From Bisporella sp. PMI_857 (Eukaryota; Ascomycota; Leotiomycetes; Helotiales; Helotiaceae), in the NCBI GenBank assembly GCA_021307315.1, contig JAJSPD010000093.1, positions 62,001-126,000 of the forward strand: a DNA stretch of 64,000 nucleotides, written 5' to 3'. Under the pieces are notes generated by a model. It had not been told where the DNA came from. It saw nothing but the letters and a program-made list of their open reading frames with translations, and did not search any database. A program made the translations under genes and the position numbers. Numbering within the stretch: the first letter of the stretch is position 1; the number at the start of each line of letters is the position of its first letter. This document shows positions 34,962 through 47,300 of the stretch, in pieces.

Positions 34962-37143
34962 TTGAATTCTGAGCCCTGCAGTCTATGTAAGGAGGAGGAA
35001 GTCTCCCTATGGAAAGATATAGAAGACAAAGTATTTGGGAGGCAATTCGGACTTAAATACCAGGTTAAGCTTGTTGTGGATGTGGCAGTTAGCATGCATG
35101 ATCAAGCTGAATCAGGCTTTGTGGAATGAAGAGAGAATGAGTTTTAAGGAAATCATGCTGGGGTTGTTTGTTCCTACCTTACGAGCGTATTGCTGCTGGT
35201 ATTCCTATTCCTATTGCTATTGATATTACTGTTGCTCCGGCTTTTGCTTATTTGGTTCCTGCCTGGATTGCTCCTATAGCTTAACGCAACCACGGTGCTG
35301 ACAACGATAAAGGTTTTCTACTATCCTGGCACTGAAAAAAGCCGAGCTGCTACTTGCCCAGGTCACTGCAGTAGGAAATATGCCTGCAATTAGCATACAC
35401 ACCTGCCTGCATACTTCCCTTGGAGAAAAGATGAGCCCAGACCATATTTTATGTCACGTGGCCAGTATTCGTTTTTCAACTAACAAGACGACGCAAGCAA
35501 AAGAAGTCCCTCAAGCTTTCAGCTGGTCGAAGCAACTATCGGCAGATACCAGTATATATATCTGCGCCTCTGAAAGGAGATCACAAGTAGTGGCACAAGC
35601 CACTCAAGCCGTAACTCTAGTGGAAATTTTTCTTTGCTTTTCTTTTTTCTTTTTTCTTATTTGCATTACAGCTTATCTTGTAAAGTAGCTCTCCTCAAGA
35701 CTTAATTTTCTTATGAGGGTTGTATGCTGGCTGCGGTGAGACTTCTTCACCAGCTGTAACTTCCAAGAACACTTGCAGCTTGTACACTACTCTTGAACAG
35801 CTTCATATGCATGTAGTTGCACTCGGCCTAGCAGTTTTCTGAAATCTCCAAGGTATGGTAGGCCTATGGATAATAAGGGCATCTTGCCTCCATTTGAAGG
35901 AACCGGGGTACTTTTCAGATCTCTTTGAGAATGACGTCGATCTCATACCATTGAAAATTTCTGTGGATTGGAAAGCTTGGTCGTATATCTCAACGGACGG
36001 CATTCCCAGTTGTTGAGCATCTCGAGGTACTCTTAGTCGATAGACTGTTTTTCAATATCCAATCCCTATATCTCGTTTATATCCTGTGTCCTACTGGTTG
36101 GGCGAGAGCTGAGCAGCTTGGACTGAGCAAAGCATTACTTTAATCTCTATTGCTGCAAAGCCTCTGAACTTCCGAACTTCCGAGATTCTCGTTCAAAGTT
36201 GGCGGCCTTCGGCCGTTGCGTTGTTTTAGTGGGATGTAAACCGGTATGCGATCATCTAATCCGGATCCCAACAGACAAATTCAATGTAACGGGTAGATAA
36301 TTTTATGACTCGCGACTCTTTCGGCGGAAGCCAACTACACGGGATTACTGTAAAAGTGGAATTTGAGGGTCCTTGAATTTGTCGATTGCAACCATATGTA
36401 GGGATCTGGTGGGGGGCCAATCCGTCATCACGCAAGCCCTGACTTACTTCCTTTGGCAAGTCAGTAAACGTTTCATCGTTTCTCATGGTTTTGCGGCTCC
36501 TTGCAATCCACGGATCTACTTCAAAGCTTGTTCACATGATCAATAGCCGGCCTTTCTTCAGGCATCGCTAGGGTGCCAGGAGCTTCAAGGGAAGCTTTCT
36601 AATATTACGTTTTGATAATGGTTTCTTCTTCTACGTAAAATAATCCCCGTAACGGTATACTGGCAACGAGAACTCACATATGGGAGTAGACCAAGCTATA
36701 ATCGAGGATGAAGCGAACGAGAATCCAGTGTTAGTGCACTAGTCATGTTGAGTCAGGAGTATATGCTGGAGCATATAGAAACATCAAGGAAACGAATAAG
36801 AATGACTTCTATGTCCGCGACATCCCACAATGGAAGACATGGCTATGGAGTAACCCAGAGACCCCTTCTTGGGGTTTCTTGGAGCTTTTAGTTCACCACG
36901 CCATCTACAGGTGTTCTCCAGTCATTGATGTTGACTGCAGAAAGCATCCACTCCTTTCATCCCTCTCCACTGTTTCCCATCCTTTTCAAGTACTTCTAAT
37001 TTATAAATACGCTCCCAGTATACACGAGGAAAAGGTTGCATCTTTCCTCGTCCTCAGCCCCAAACCTAGCTCTGATCTGTTTCACCAGTCCTTTGGCTCA
37101 CAAAATCAAGTCTGAGGGCGATATTACATTATCTGGCGCAACT
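34962..37143. other. Intergenic between two pseudogenes
   Basis: No supported gene. It contains a short TATTCC/TATTGC microsatellite near 35205 and several 60-100 codon frames without motifs. 36256-36486 minus is open, but nothing is recognised in it. Confidence 0.45.
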
Positions 37144-39194
37144 ATGTTTGCCAAAGGGAGATACTTCGGCCTCCGCAGTCAAAAGCTTAATCTAGCTGTT
37201 GGAATTCTTGCTGGCCTTGGTTTCTTGTGAGTCTCTATGTATGGTGGCGTTGGCAGAGGTGGTATGTCGCGACGACCTAAGGCACTTTATCTGAAAGATA
37301 TGAAAGCTATTTTCTCAAGATATACTATCAGAATTCTAACACTTTGGATATGGTCAAGGAGTCATGGGTGGTCTGTTGACCTTAGGAAGCTTCATGAAAG
37401 TCTTCCCAGAAATAAGTACTCTTGTCGATCCCAACAACGACCATGTCACTACCATCCAGGGTATCACGGTTGCGAGCTATAACTTGGCTGTTTGCTAGGC
37501 GCCATTTTCATTATCTTCATTGCGATATTCTCGGAAGAAGGAAAATGATACTCCTCGGCTCTAGTATTGTGGTCATTGGAGCAATCCTTCGGACCAGATC
37601 ACTCTCTTTGGCGCATCTCATTGTGGGAGTATGTAAAACAAAGCATCTCATGGTCGACTGAAACTAATAAATCTAAAGAGAGTAATTCCGGATTGGGAAA
37701 TGGCATGAAACATATCTATAGTTCCCACATGGGCAAGTGAGACTTCCAAGAGTGATAAACGCGGGAAGATGGTCACGATTGAAGACGCGATGATCTCAGG
37801 GGAGATTATGACATCTTATTGGATTGACTTTGCATTTTAATTTCTCGAGAGCAATTCAGTCTCCTAGCGATTTTCCATTGCTTTCCAGGGAGGCGTACCT
37901 TTGGGAGGCCCGCTTTCCAGTTTGCTAAGATGGAGACCTAGATTGTCTTTGCGCTCCCCGTTGCTCGCGCTTATCATGGAACTTCCTGAATCACCAAGAT
38001 GGCTTCTCCTCAACGGAAAAGAAGCCGAGGCAGTATCAGTTGTAAGCATCTGATAAACTCGAACTAAAGCCACTCCTGAGCCCGATTTGGGCCGACTCTC
38101 ATTAGATCTCTGCGCTTGAGGGTTTATCCGAGGGCCATAAAATCGCCCGTGTTAAAGTTTTAGAGATCTAAGGCAATGTAATTCAGGTTCAAGGCGTAAA
38201 GTGGGACGATCTATTCACAATGGGACCGGAGCGCAATTTCCACAGAGTCGTTTTAGGATATGAGTCAAATGTTCCAACAGATTGGAGGATGCAACTTGAT
38301 CACTTGTACGTCACGTTCGCGGAATACTGATCCTAAATATAAACCCTGACCCTGTTAATAGACTATGCTGCCACTATATTTAAGCAATATATTGGGCTTA
38401 GTGCTCGGGCCTCACGTATCCTGGCCGCGACTATAGGGACCGAGTACTTCATCGTCTCATTTTTTGTTGTCTACACCATCGAGTAAAGTTACTATCCAAT
38501 ATAGCATTGCTTCTGGGTATTTTGTTAATGTGATTCGGGAAATTTGGACATTGCACCTTAATGATCATCGGCTCGTGCAGATGTGCAAGCTCAATGGCAA
38601 TACTCGCAGGCCCAAATTACCTATCCCAAAACAGCATCGGCGGAACCGCTCCCGGTTGGGCTTCCGTGGCGATGGTTTTTACGTTTAACACCTTCTTCTC
38701 GTTTGGGTGGCTTGGAATGTCGTGGCGCTATCCTATAGAGATCGTTCCCCTTCGTACCCATGCTTCTTCCAATGGACTCGGTACTTCAGCCAACTGGATT
38801 TCTAATTTCTTAGTTGCCATGACCACGTCTGTTTGTTTCTCTAGCATTGGATACAATACCTATATTATCTTTGCTGTTGTCAATGCCGTCATTGTTCCTA
38901 TTGTATATTTCTTCTACCTGGAGACCGCGTACAGGAGTTTGGAAGAGAGTAAGTACAAGGAGAGTTCGCATGAGAGTGCCGATTAACTAAGGAACATACA
39001 GTCGATGGTATTTCCAAAAGACAAATAACACATTCAGTGTTGTTTCCACTGATAGAAACGAGCCACGCCGATATGGAAAGCCTGGGGAATTGCTTATTGA
39101 CAATGAAAAGGAAAAGTATCATGCAACAGTTCGAGAAGTGGAGCATGGAGGCTTGTTAGCAAGCGATTCGAATTCTGAGAAAATAGCCACGTAA
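37144..39194 (+). pseudogene. MFS hexose transporter, decayed
   Basis: Pieces in order match a fungal sugar porter. N-terminus MFAKGRYFGLRSQKLNLAVG (37144) with a GTGAGT donor; FGYGQGVMGGLLTLGSFMKVFPEI; VASYNLA, then a TAG and frame change; the loop signature DILGRRKMILLGSSIVVIGA; SLAHLIVG, then a broken VITGLGNGM block; SETSKSDKRGKMVTIEDAMIS; MELPESPRWLLLNGKEAEA on a displaced frame; and a long intact C-half (38561-38986) with GWLGMSWRYPIEIVPLRTHASSNGLGTSANWISNF and YLETAYRSLEE. The last exon reads NEPRRYGKPGELLIDNE to TAA at 39194. Several stops and frameshifts between 37.4 and 38.5 kb rule out one functional chain. Live relatives carry hexoses with protons at the plasma membrane. The C-half is much better kept than the middle. 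Confidence 0.8.
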
Positions 39195-40346
39195 ATTGGC
39201 AGTGGGTAATATTTAGCATAACGTAAAGGAAGGCTGGTGTACTAGTTGCCAGGCATGGCGCAGCAACCTTGTCAGGAAGATAGATTTCAGGGGTTGAACA
39301 TGGAGTTTACTTAAATGACTTTAGATATCTAGAGAGTATTAGGCACACATATTCTACGTCCAATATGTTGGAATTCACTGAAAACTCGACCTTCTAGTCT
39401 AAAATCATCAGTGATGTATCAGGCACTTGGGATGAAGTGACGACTACCTCGTGCAGGGTCAAGTATTAATTCATCGAGTATTGATAAACAACAGTAGTGA
39501 TATTTGTATAACCAATCGATTAGAAATTATTACCCGCATATCTCATCTGGTGAATAAATCAAGTATAATCGATGGCGTAAACAAACCCCTTTTGATATCG
39601 CTTAAAACCCTGCCATTTCAGCGAGGCTAGCTTGTTCGAGAATACGAAAATATGGCTGCCCCTTAAGATGAGTCCACAGTTTCCGTGACTCGATTAGTTG
39701 TTCCTCATAGTTTAATGTACGTTTTGGTTGTCTCCTTGATTTCGTGTTACTAGTCCTAAGTAATTGAGTCACAAAGAACTGTTCCTTGGGAGACACAGCT
39801 TCGCGAAGCGCTTCCACCAAAAAGCACGTCTGTAGCCCAAAGGCTCGAAGAACATGCCTTCGAACCACATGACGATGTGGATGCTTACACGAGATGCAAA
39901 AGGATATCCCACCACCACCTCACTATCTTCGGATTCGAATCTTCGCTCAACCCGAATGGATTTCTTTCTCCACCTTTATCTCTTTTCGGTTGGATGATGC
40001 ATCATCTTGTGTAGATCGAGTGCTTGCAGAGAAAGTCCTCGGTGAGGTCTGCTATATGGGATTAAGTCGGAATGGAAGGAGGACAGGCGACGTCAAGATC
40101 GAGAAAATTAATTGTAGGAAAGAAGGAGAATTTAGGATCTCCCGCCTGGTTTGTGTACACTGACACCGATATCCACATCTCCATAGGCTTATGTTCACGG
40201 GTCGAACTACACAATAATGACTCTGTTGCACAGCGCTTGCCGCATGCACGACCTGCCACACACAGAGAGACTAAAGCTGAATGCTCCTCCAAGATGGCTC
40301 ATGACGTTTAATTTAGCTTCATGAATTCCAAGACCTCTCCTATGAT
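39195..40346. other. Intergenic with one orphan frame
   Basis: A minus-strand frame open from about 39919 to a TAA at 39602 encodes some 105 residues with a CISCKHPHRHVVRRHV segment, suggestive of a metal site, but no start, splice or family is convincing. Otherwise empty; the right end is the 3' side of UTP21. Confidence 0.35.
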
Positions 40347-43300
40347 CTACATCAAAGGATTTCTCAAGAATGGCACAACGCCATTACAAAAGCTTATCAA
40401 GTTACCTATCCGTGTGGCTTCGGCCTCTTGACATTCCCTCCAGACTTTCAAAGCCTCTGTCAACTTCTGATCGTACGCAACGGCGTCGCCATGAAGCCTC
40501 AAAAATACTGCCATCCATGCCTGGACTAGCTCATAATCACGTCTTTGCCTTAACCTACTAGTTAAGGCTTCAACAAAGTTAACAAGTTCATCAGACTCAG
40601 ATTCTTCACCAGGATTCAATGAGCGAATCTGAAGATCCGCCGCTGATGGTGAAAGGCCCTTTAGTTGCTCAATGAAAGCATTATCTTTGGAAAAGTTAGT
40701 ATGCACATCGCCAAGGAAACATTAAACATACAATCTTTGCTTTCCCCACTAGCGCGGAGAGCAATCGTGAAGACTCCCTCAGAAGCAGTCCGGTCCATCT
40801 TCATAATGCGTGACCTTTCTGCCACAGCGTCTGATACCTTTCCTTCTTCATCCGAAATAGCGGCCACCTGTGGTTTCTCCAACGAGGGAAGGAAGAACGG
40901 GGCTTTCTCAGGCAACTTTGGGGCTTCTGTTGGCTTGTTGCGTTGTTTGATGAGATCGAGGTGCAAAAGTGTTTGCCACCGGCTCTTCGGCACCATACTC
41001 AACGTCACCATGTCTGCGCTTAATTGCTCTAATGATATGGCAGGAGCAGAGTCCTCATCTTCCTTCGCCTCTTCATTAAATGCGCCATCAATCAGGCCAT
41101 GCCCACCCTCGCCAGAGACTGTTGGCCCTGAGACCTCTGCAATGTCCTGCTCAGAGATGTGTCGAGTTGGAGCATGAGTAAACAAGGTTTTGTTGCTCCA
41201 TATGTTGATGCCAACCTGGCCTTCACATGTAGTCGCAAGAAATTCGCCCGTACCCGAGAATGCTAACGCTGTGCACTGACTCTTCATCTTGATTGCATCA
41301 ATCATATGTCCTGTGGGAAGATCCCAAACGCGTATAAAGCAATCTTTTGAAGCCGCGAGAATCCATCTACCATCATTTGAAAAACAAAAGTCATTTATTC
41401 CTTTTTGGCAGCCCCAGAGCTCTCTGATGGTTCTCTTTGTTTCGATATCAACAACTCTAATCGTGAGGTCATCGCAGGTTAGGGCAATGAGATCACTTGA
41501 AGCATGATACCGAATGCCGGTAATGGCTACCCTTGGGTGCCAGTCAATCTCATCTACGAGATGTCCCTTCCCAAATTCCCAGAACTTGATTTTCCCATCC
41601 GACGAACAGCTGATAACATTCTTGTTCAGAGAATCTACAACCAAGCCACTGACTGCCTTACTATGTCTTCCTAAGCCAAAAGGAAATGATTTCCCTGTCT
41701 TTCGTTCGTCTGCAACTGGATTGTCCAAGGCTTGTAACTGCAGTAGTTTTAATTTCTTTGCTTGTGCTGGGGTGACTTTCGAGGGATAAGATTGCCGATG
41801 TTGCCCGGACTGCAGGTTGTACGTATCAATGCCACCTTTTGCTGAACCAATAACTGCAAATGTCCCGCAGGGGCTCATCGCAACACTAGTGACGTTTCCA
41901 CCATCTTTAGTTTCAAATGCCCAACGTCCTGCCTTTTTTCTCCCCCAAAACCAGGTGCGAGCATACCTGTCATCTCGGTGGCCAGTTACCACACTTTCCC
42001 ATCCTGTCACCCCACTAGCTGTTGCATCTGTCGGACCTTTCTGAGCATTTATCCCCTTTTGCCAGATCGCCCCATTACCTGCATTGGCTCCCATGCCACC
42101 ATCTCTGTTAAGAGACATTGCTATGCAGGTGACTTCGGGTGCTTTGAGATCCTCTAATGACGTACTCGGCTCGTTCGCTAATGAAACATTTGCTAGAATG
42201 CCGAGCTTTTTGGCCTTCTTTCGAATGTTACCTTGACTTAACTCCGTGCTCTGCCCATCCCGTCGGAGACTCCACCCCCATAGGCTTCTATCCATTCCCG
42301 CACTAACAAGCCATTTGCCTCCCTTATCTGCACCATCTGCGTCGTTGGGAAGGAAGTGTAAGCGTGTTACTGGGGCTGCATGCCCACTTCGTGAATGCAG
42401 AATACGAGGAACTGCAGAATATGGTGTCTCATCAAATATCCAAGATTTCAATGAGTTGTCCAATCCACTTGTAATAATTATCGGCTGCCCGGGAAGAAAC
42501 TCCACCTTACTGACGCCTCCTCCCACAATCACCTGTGAATCTGATGGAGGATTGTGGGCTCCTCGAAGTATTCCCATCACTCTTCCGCCTCCATTAAGAT
42601 CCCAGAATGTCACGTCTCCATTATCAGGCCCTGTTGTTGCCATCACCCCTGGTTTGCTGCCATCCTCGCCTGCACCTAGATCATCTGTTCGAAAAGAAAT
42701 CGAAGTAATTGCGGACTTGGAGAGCCCTCCATTGAGCTGAAGTAGTGACTTGTCGGTTCTTACGTTGTGTATGACGATGAGGCCCGTAGAGTAGGCGATT
42801 GCCAATAATGATAAAGCAGGTGTGGGCTGGAGAGCAGTAACTGCACCACAGTCTATCGTAGGAGGAAGGAGAGTATATATCAACTTCCCGGAGCTCAAAT
42901 TCCAAATCTCAATACTACCGTCCTTCCTTCCCGCAAATATCTTGTTCAAGTAGGTTGGCATAGTAGAAATGCCTCCAGTGAGCTCATTACCACCTTTCGA
43001 CGTCGCAGTCGGAAACAGTGTCGTGTAGTGCTCATAGGTGGATGCTTTCCAGACTTCAATCCTTGTCGTGCAGCATCCGACTATCCATGTTCCGAAGATC
43101 AAAATCTTCCTGATAGGCTCCTGCAAGTCCGAAGGTAATACGCACTCGTCCAGTTTCTTTCCGCGCCTGAATATCCAAAGACCATGTGAAGCATTGGGCT
43201 GAATGCCTCCCCAAGCTGCGAAAACTACATCTTTCCAAGCTGCCGTCGCTGTGATATCTTCTGGTGTCTGCGGACGAGTGAGGAAAACCAAGTTGAGACC

Positions 43301-43596
43301 ACGCTTTAAGTCATATGTTTGAAGACAACGTCCGACCGAGGTGGTGATCTGAAAAGTTGTTTTGCCTAAGGGTATCGAGGTGAAAGGCACAGAGGTAGAT
43401 GACACTAGTCCTATCGTCTATGATATACCTGTTAGCGACCTATACAACTCGTCTTGAGCACACCAAATCATACCCGGAAAGGCGCAAAAATCCTCGATTC
43501 TCGTTTTGTCCTCCGTTTAGGATTCTCTCCGCCATTGAGTTTCTGTCTTTTGACAATCGGGCCATCTTGAGGCTGGTTTACGAGTGAAGATGGCAT
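40347..43596 (-). CDS. UTP21: U3 snoRNP WD-repeat protein Utp21
   Basis: Exons 43474-43596, 40732-43417 and 40347-40684 give 1048 residues. Exon 1 ends in SRIFAPFR and joins TIGLVSS, recreating the conserved N-terminus. Two beta-propellers fill roughly residues 60-760, with WD-type strand ends such as IEIWNL, VTFWDL, LKSWIF, IKFWEF and IRVWDL. The Utp21 C-terminal domain follows: WQTLLHLDLIKQRNKP, LPSLEKPQ and, after the last intron, DNAFIEQLKGLSPSAADLQIRSL to the end. Utp21 (WDR36 in animals) belongs to the UTP-B complex of the nucleolar small-subunit processome, needed for 18S rRNA maturation. The last intron has a perfect TACTAAC branch point. An internal linker of about 90 residues (LSQGNIRKKAKK and on) makes it longer than the yeast protein. 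It shares a 754-bp divergent promoter with VIP1. Confidence 0.93.
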
Positions 43597-43742
43597 AATT
43601 TAGGACTATTGTATGGAGACGACACCTATTAACAAAAACATATCAAAAGGAGGCGTTCCGTCATAGATTGGACTGAATTCAGCGGCCGATTCTGGGTGGA
43701 AGGACTGTAACTGGTGATTTTCCTTCTCGGCTCAACCTCTTA

Positions 43743-43773
<31 letters not shown>

Positions 43774-44350
43774 CCCTTTTCTCTCTGTTGCCAAGTCTAA
43801 ACCCTGAAAGCAACGTGGGAAGAGGTTTAGGGCTGGAAACTTACCCCCTACTGATACCTAAGCAAGATCTTGAATGCTCAAACATGAGGGCACATGAAAC
43901 ATTAAACGACTTATTGATACTAAAAGGCTGATGGTTAGAACTACCTTACCGTAGATGTAGATGTAGATGCTTTCACTATCTCTCTATTCTATTTTGATAG
44001 ATCATGAGCGACCGTAAAAGTATCAATATGTGCCTCGCTGTGGCTCAACACCACTCACGCCCGGACGTCACTGATAAGTCCACCCCCCGGCCCCAACCCC
44101 ACATTCACATTCACTTTCGCATTCATATCTTTCTACGCTGTGGCTCTTCAGCAGGAGATATCGACTCTCTCAGGCTCGCATTCCTCTATAGAATCGCATC
44201 CACCTTGAAGGAGAATTACCCCGTTTACATGGGACCAAGCGGCCTAGAAAATAAAGGTGGTATGCGTATTCAATGGCTCTCGGCAGCTGCCAGCATAGAA
44301 GCATCGCTAACACTTTTACTGGGTCTTTTTTAGTACCCTTTTTCCCTTTT
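43597..44350. promoter_or_regulatory. Divergent UTP21-VIP1 promoter
   Basis: 754 bp between two start codons pointing apart. It carries a 29-T run at 43745-43773, 150 bases above the UTP21 ATG. A likely 5' UTR intron of VIP1 lies near 44261-44333 (donor GTATGC, branch GCTAAC, acceptor TTTTTTAG), so the in-frame ATG at 44273 would fall inside it. Confidence 0.55.
43745..43773 (+). repeat. Poly(T) tract, 29 nt
   Basis: Uninterrupted T29 on the plus strand (A29 in the sense of UTP21) inside the divergent promoter. Such tracts disfavour nucleosomes in fungi. Confidence 0.95.
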
Positions 44351-47300
44351 ATGATGGCAGAAGACTCTAAACAGTCACCCGACAATCCGGTCGACTATTT
44401 CCATGGCAATATAAACAGACCAGAATCTCAAGCTCAAGTCCAGTCTCTGATTTCTGTCGGGGCCTCCAAGTTACGATCCAGGACTCCGTCGCATAGTCTT
44501 TCTGCTTCCAACGGTGGGTCAACCATTGCTAGTAGGAAAAGTACTTCAGCAACCTCGACTCAAGAAACGCATGCTGAACGAGCAAATATTTCTATGCCTC
44601 CACCGCCTGGAAGGCACTTCATGAGATCACGCACATCATCGGAATATAGTCAGAAAGGGGGTTTGTCGCCGGAGATCTGGAGGCAAGGTGTCAATTCGAC
44701 AGGCAAGATGAATAAAGATGAGTTTGCAGTGGAGGATTTCGACACCCCTCGATTGACATCTGGCATCACGACAGATGATTCAAGGCACTCAACTCTACCT
44801 GAAGCAGCGCTCCGGTCCCGGCCATCCATGTCTGATATAGAGCCAAAGCGGATGTCAGTTTCCTCGATGTATTCACTTAGTTCCGCTAGAGCAGGAGGTG
44901 CTCCAAGTTCCACCGCATCCGCGAATGGATCCGAAGCGGGCACAGGCACAACAGCAAGATCGCCCTCTGGTAACATTAGCAAGGGGTTAGGAACATCACA
45001 GGCGGAAACGTCAACTTCGGCCATCTCGGTCACTACCTCTTCCACAAGTATTCAAGGAGCAGCAACCAATTATCAGCTTACACCAAGAGAAACCCCAGCT
45101 CATGCATCTGAGGTTGCAAAGCGTAATGCTACCCAACGAGGGGAGGGTGCTCCTCGAGCCCAGCCACCCACCAGGGACAGAAGCCGTCCGAAGAGGAGAT
45201 TCAGTGGCAGCACTGGCGCAAGTAGTCATAGCCCAAGTAGTGAACGTGGTCTTATACCGAAAAAGGATGAGGATCCAAAGCCCACACCCCTAGGGATCAT
45301 TGGGGTGTGTGCTCTCGATGTCAAAGCTCGTAGCAAGCCGAGCCGAAACATTTTGAATCGTCTGATCGCGAAAGGCGAGTTTGAGGTAGTGGTATTTGGG
45401 GACAAAGTTATCTTGGACGAAGAAGTCGGGAATTGGCCAATCTGCGACTTCTTGATTTCTTTCTACTCGGATGGTTTCCCATTAGACAAAGCAATTGCAT
45501 ATGTTAAGGCTCGAAAGCCATTTTGTGTCAATGATGTACCAATGCAAAAGATTCTCTGGGACCGTAGAATATGTCTAAGAATTTTAGATAAAATAAAGGT
45601 TGCGACACCAAAGAGAGTGGAGGTGAACAGAGATGGTGGACCAAGCATCCTAACAGCGGACATGGCTAAGCACTTGAAAGATACGACCGGCGTCGTACTA
45701 GAAGGGCCAGAAGACGGCACCGGTGGGCAGATGGCAGCCCCTCGTGTAGTCGAACTCCTTGACGATGGTGATACCTTGAGCGTTGACGGCACCTTGCTGA
45801 CGAAACCTTTTGTTGAAAAGCCCGTCAGTGGAGAAGACCATAACATCTGCGTCTATTACCCTAAATCCCAAGGTGGTGGAGCTCGTAAGTTGTTTCGCAA
45901 GATTGGAAATAAGAGCTCCGAGATGGTGGCCGACCTGACTACCCCTCGTGCCATTTCAGAGCCTGGGAGCAGTTATCTATACGAGAAGTTCATGACAGTG
46001 GATAATTCTGAAGATGTCAAGGCGTACACAGTAGGAGATAATTATTGTCATGCAGAGACACGCAAGTCACCCGTAGTTGACGGCTTGGTCAGACGGAACA
46101 CTCATGGAAAGGAAATTCGATATATCACAAGTCTCACTGCTGAGGAGGCAAAAGTGGCAAGTCGAATTGCCCAAACCTTTGGACAGCGTGTATGCGGCTT
46201 CGACCTATTGCGTTCTGGAGGCAAAAGTTATGTCATTGACGTAAATGGTTGGAGCTTTGTCAAGGACAATGAAGAATACTACGATAATTGTGCGAGACTT
46301 CTACGAGAAATGTTTGTCCACGAGAAACAGAAACAACTTGGAACTCAAATACCTGCAACGCTTGCTGGCACTGCGGCTTCATTGCCTCCACCCGAAAAAA
46401 AAGATAATGCCGGAAAGGAGCCAAGTCATCGTTCAGCGCTGCAGAGCATTATCTCTAAATCTCCCAGTATATCGAAACTCCATGTACACCATAGGAAGAC
46501 CCCAGTAGAATCTCCAGAACCCTCTGGGGCTCCAACGCCAAGAACTACTCCTCCTGGTGCGGACAGAGGACTAAATCTTGACCTCCCAGTTATACCAACA
46601 ACACTTCTTCCTCCACCCGCAGTATCATTGCCAACCGCAAGCTTATCACCGGTTGCTCAACCAATCACCTCATCCACCACTGCTGTTAACTCAGCTGACG
46701 ATGATGGAGAAATGCTCCCACCACCAGCACCGAAGCATACATGGAAGCTCAAGGGTATGGTCTCTGTCATCCGTCATGCCGATCGAACGCCAAAGCAAAA
46801 ATATAAGTTTACATTTCACACAAAGCCATTCATAGAATTGTTGAAAGGCCACGTGGAAGAGGTTCTTTTGACAGGAGCGGCCGCTCTTGAGAGCGTGATG
46901 ACAGCTACTGATGAAGCAATGAAAGAAGGCATCGAGGATAGAGAGAAGCTGCGAACATTAAGAAATGTGCTAGTCAAGAAGGGTGGCTGGGCTGGAACGA
47001 AAGTTCAGATCAAGCCAATGTTTACCAAAAAGAAGCCGATACAGCAACCGATTCCTGAGGCCGAGCCGGATGCTTCTGTGAGTGCTCTGGAATCTACCAT
47101 TGTATCTCCGATCTTGAATAACGGGGACAGCTCAGACGACTTCATAGGCAGGCGGCCACCTACACGTAATGACTCTGTATCTGATACTACACTATCGCGG
47201 ATCACGGCTGCGGAAAATAGCTTGGTACTTGACAAATTACAGCTTATTGTCAAATGGGGTGGTGAGCCAACACACTCGGCCAGATATCAAGCGCAGGAGT

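Noticed and set aside
42246..42740. 164-codon plus-strand frame within UTP21
   Set aside because: A shadow of a strongly conserved WD-repeat gene on the other strand.
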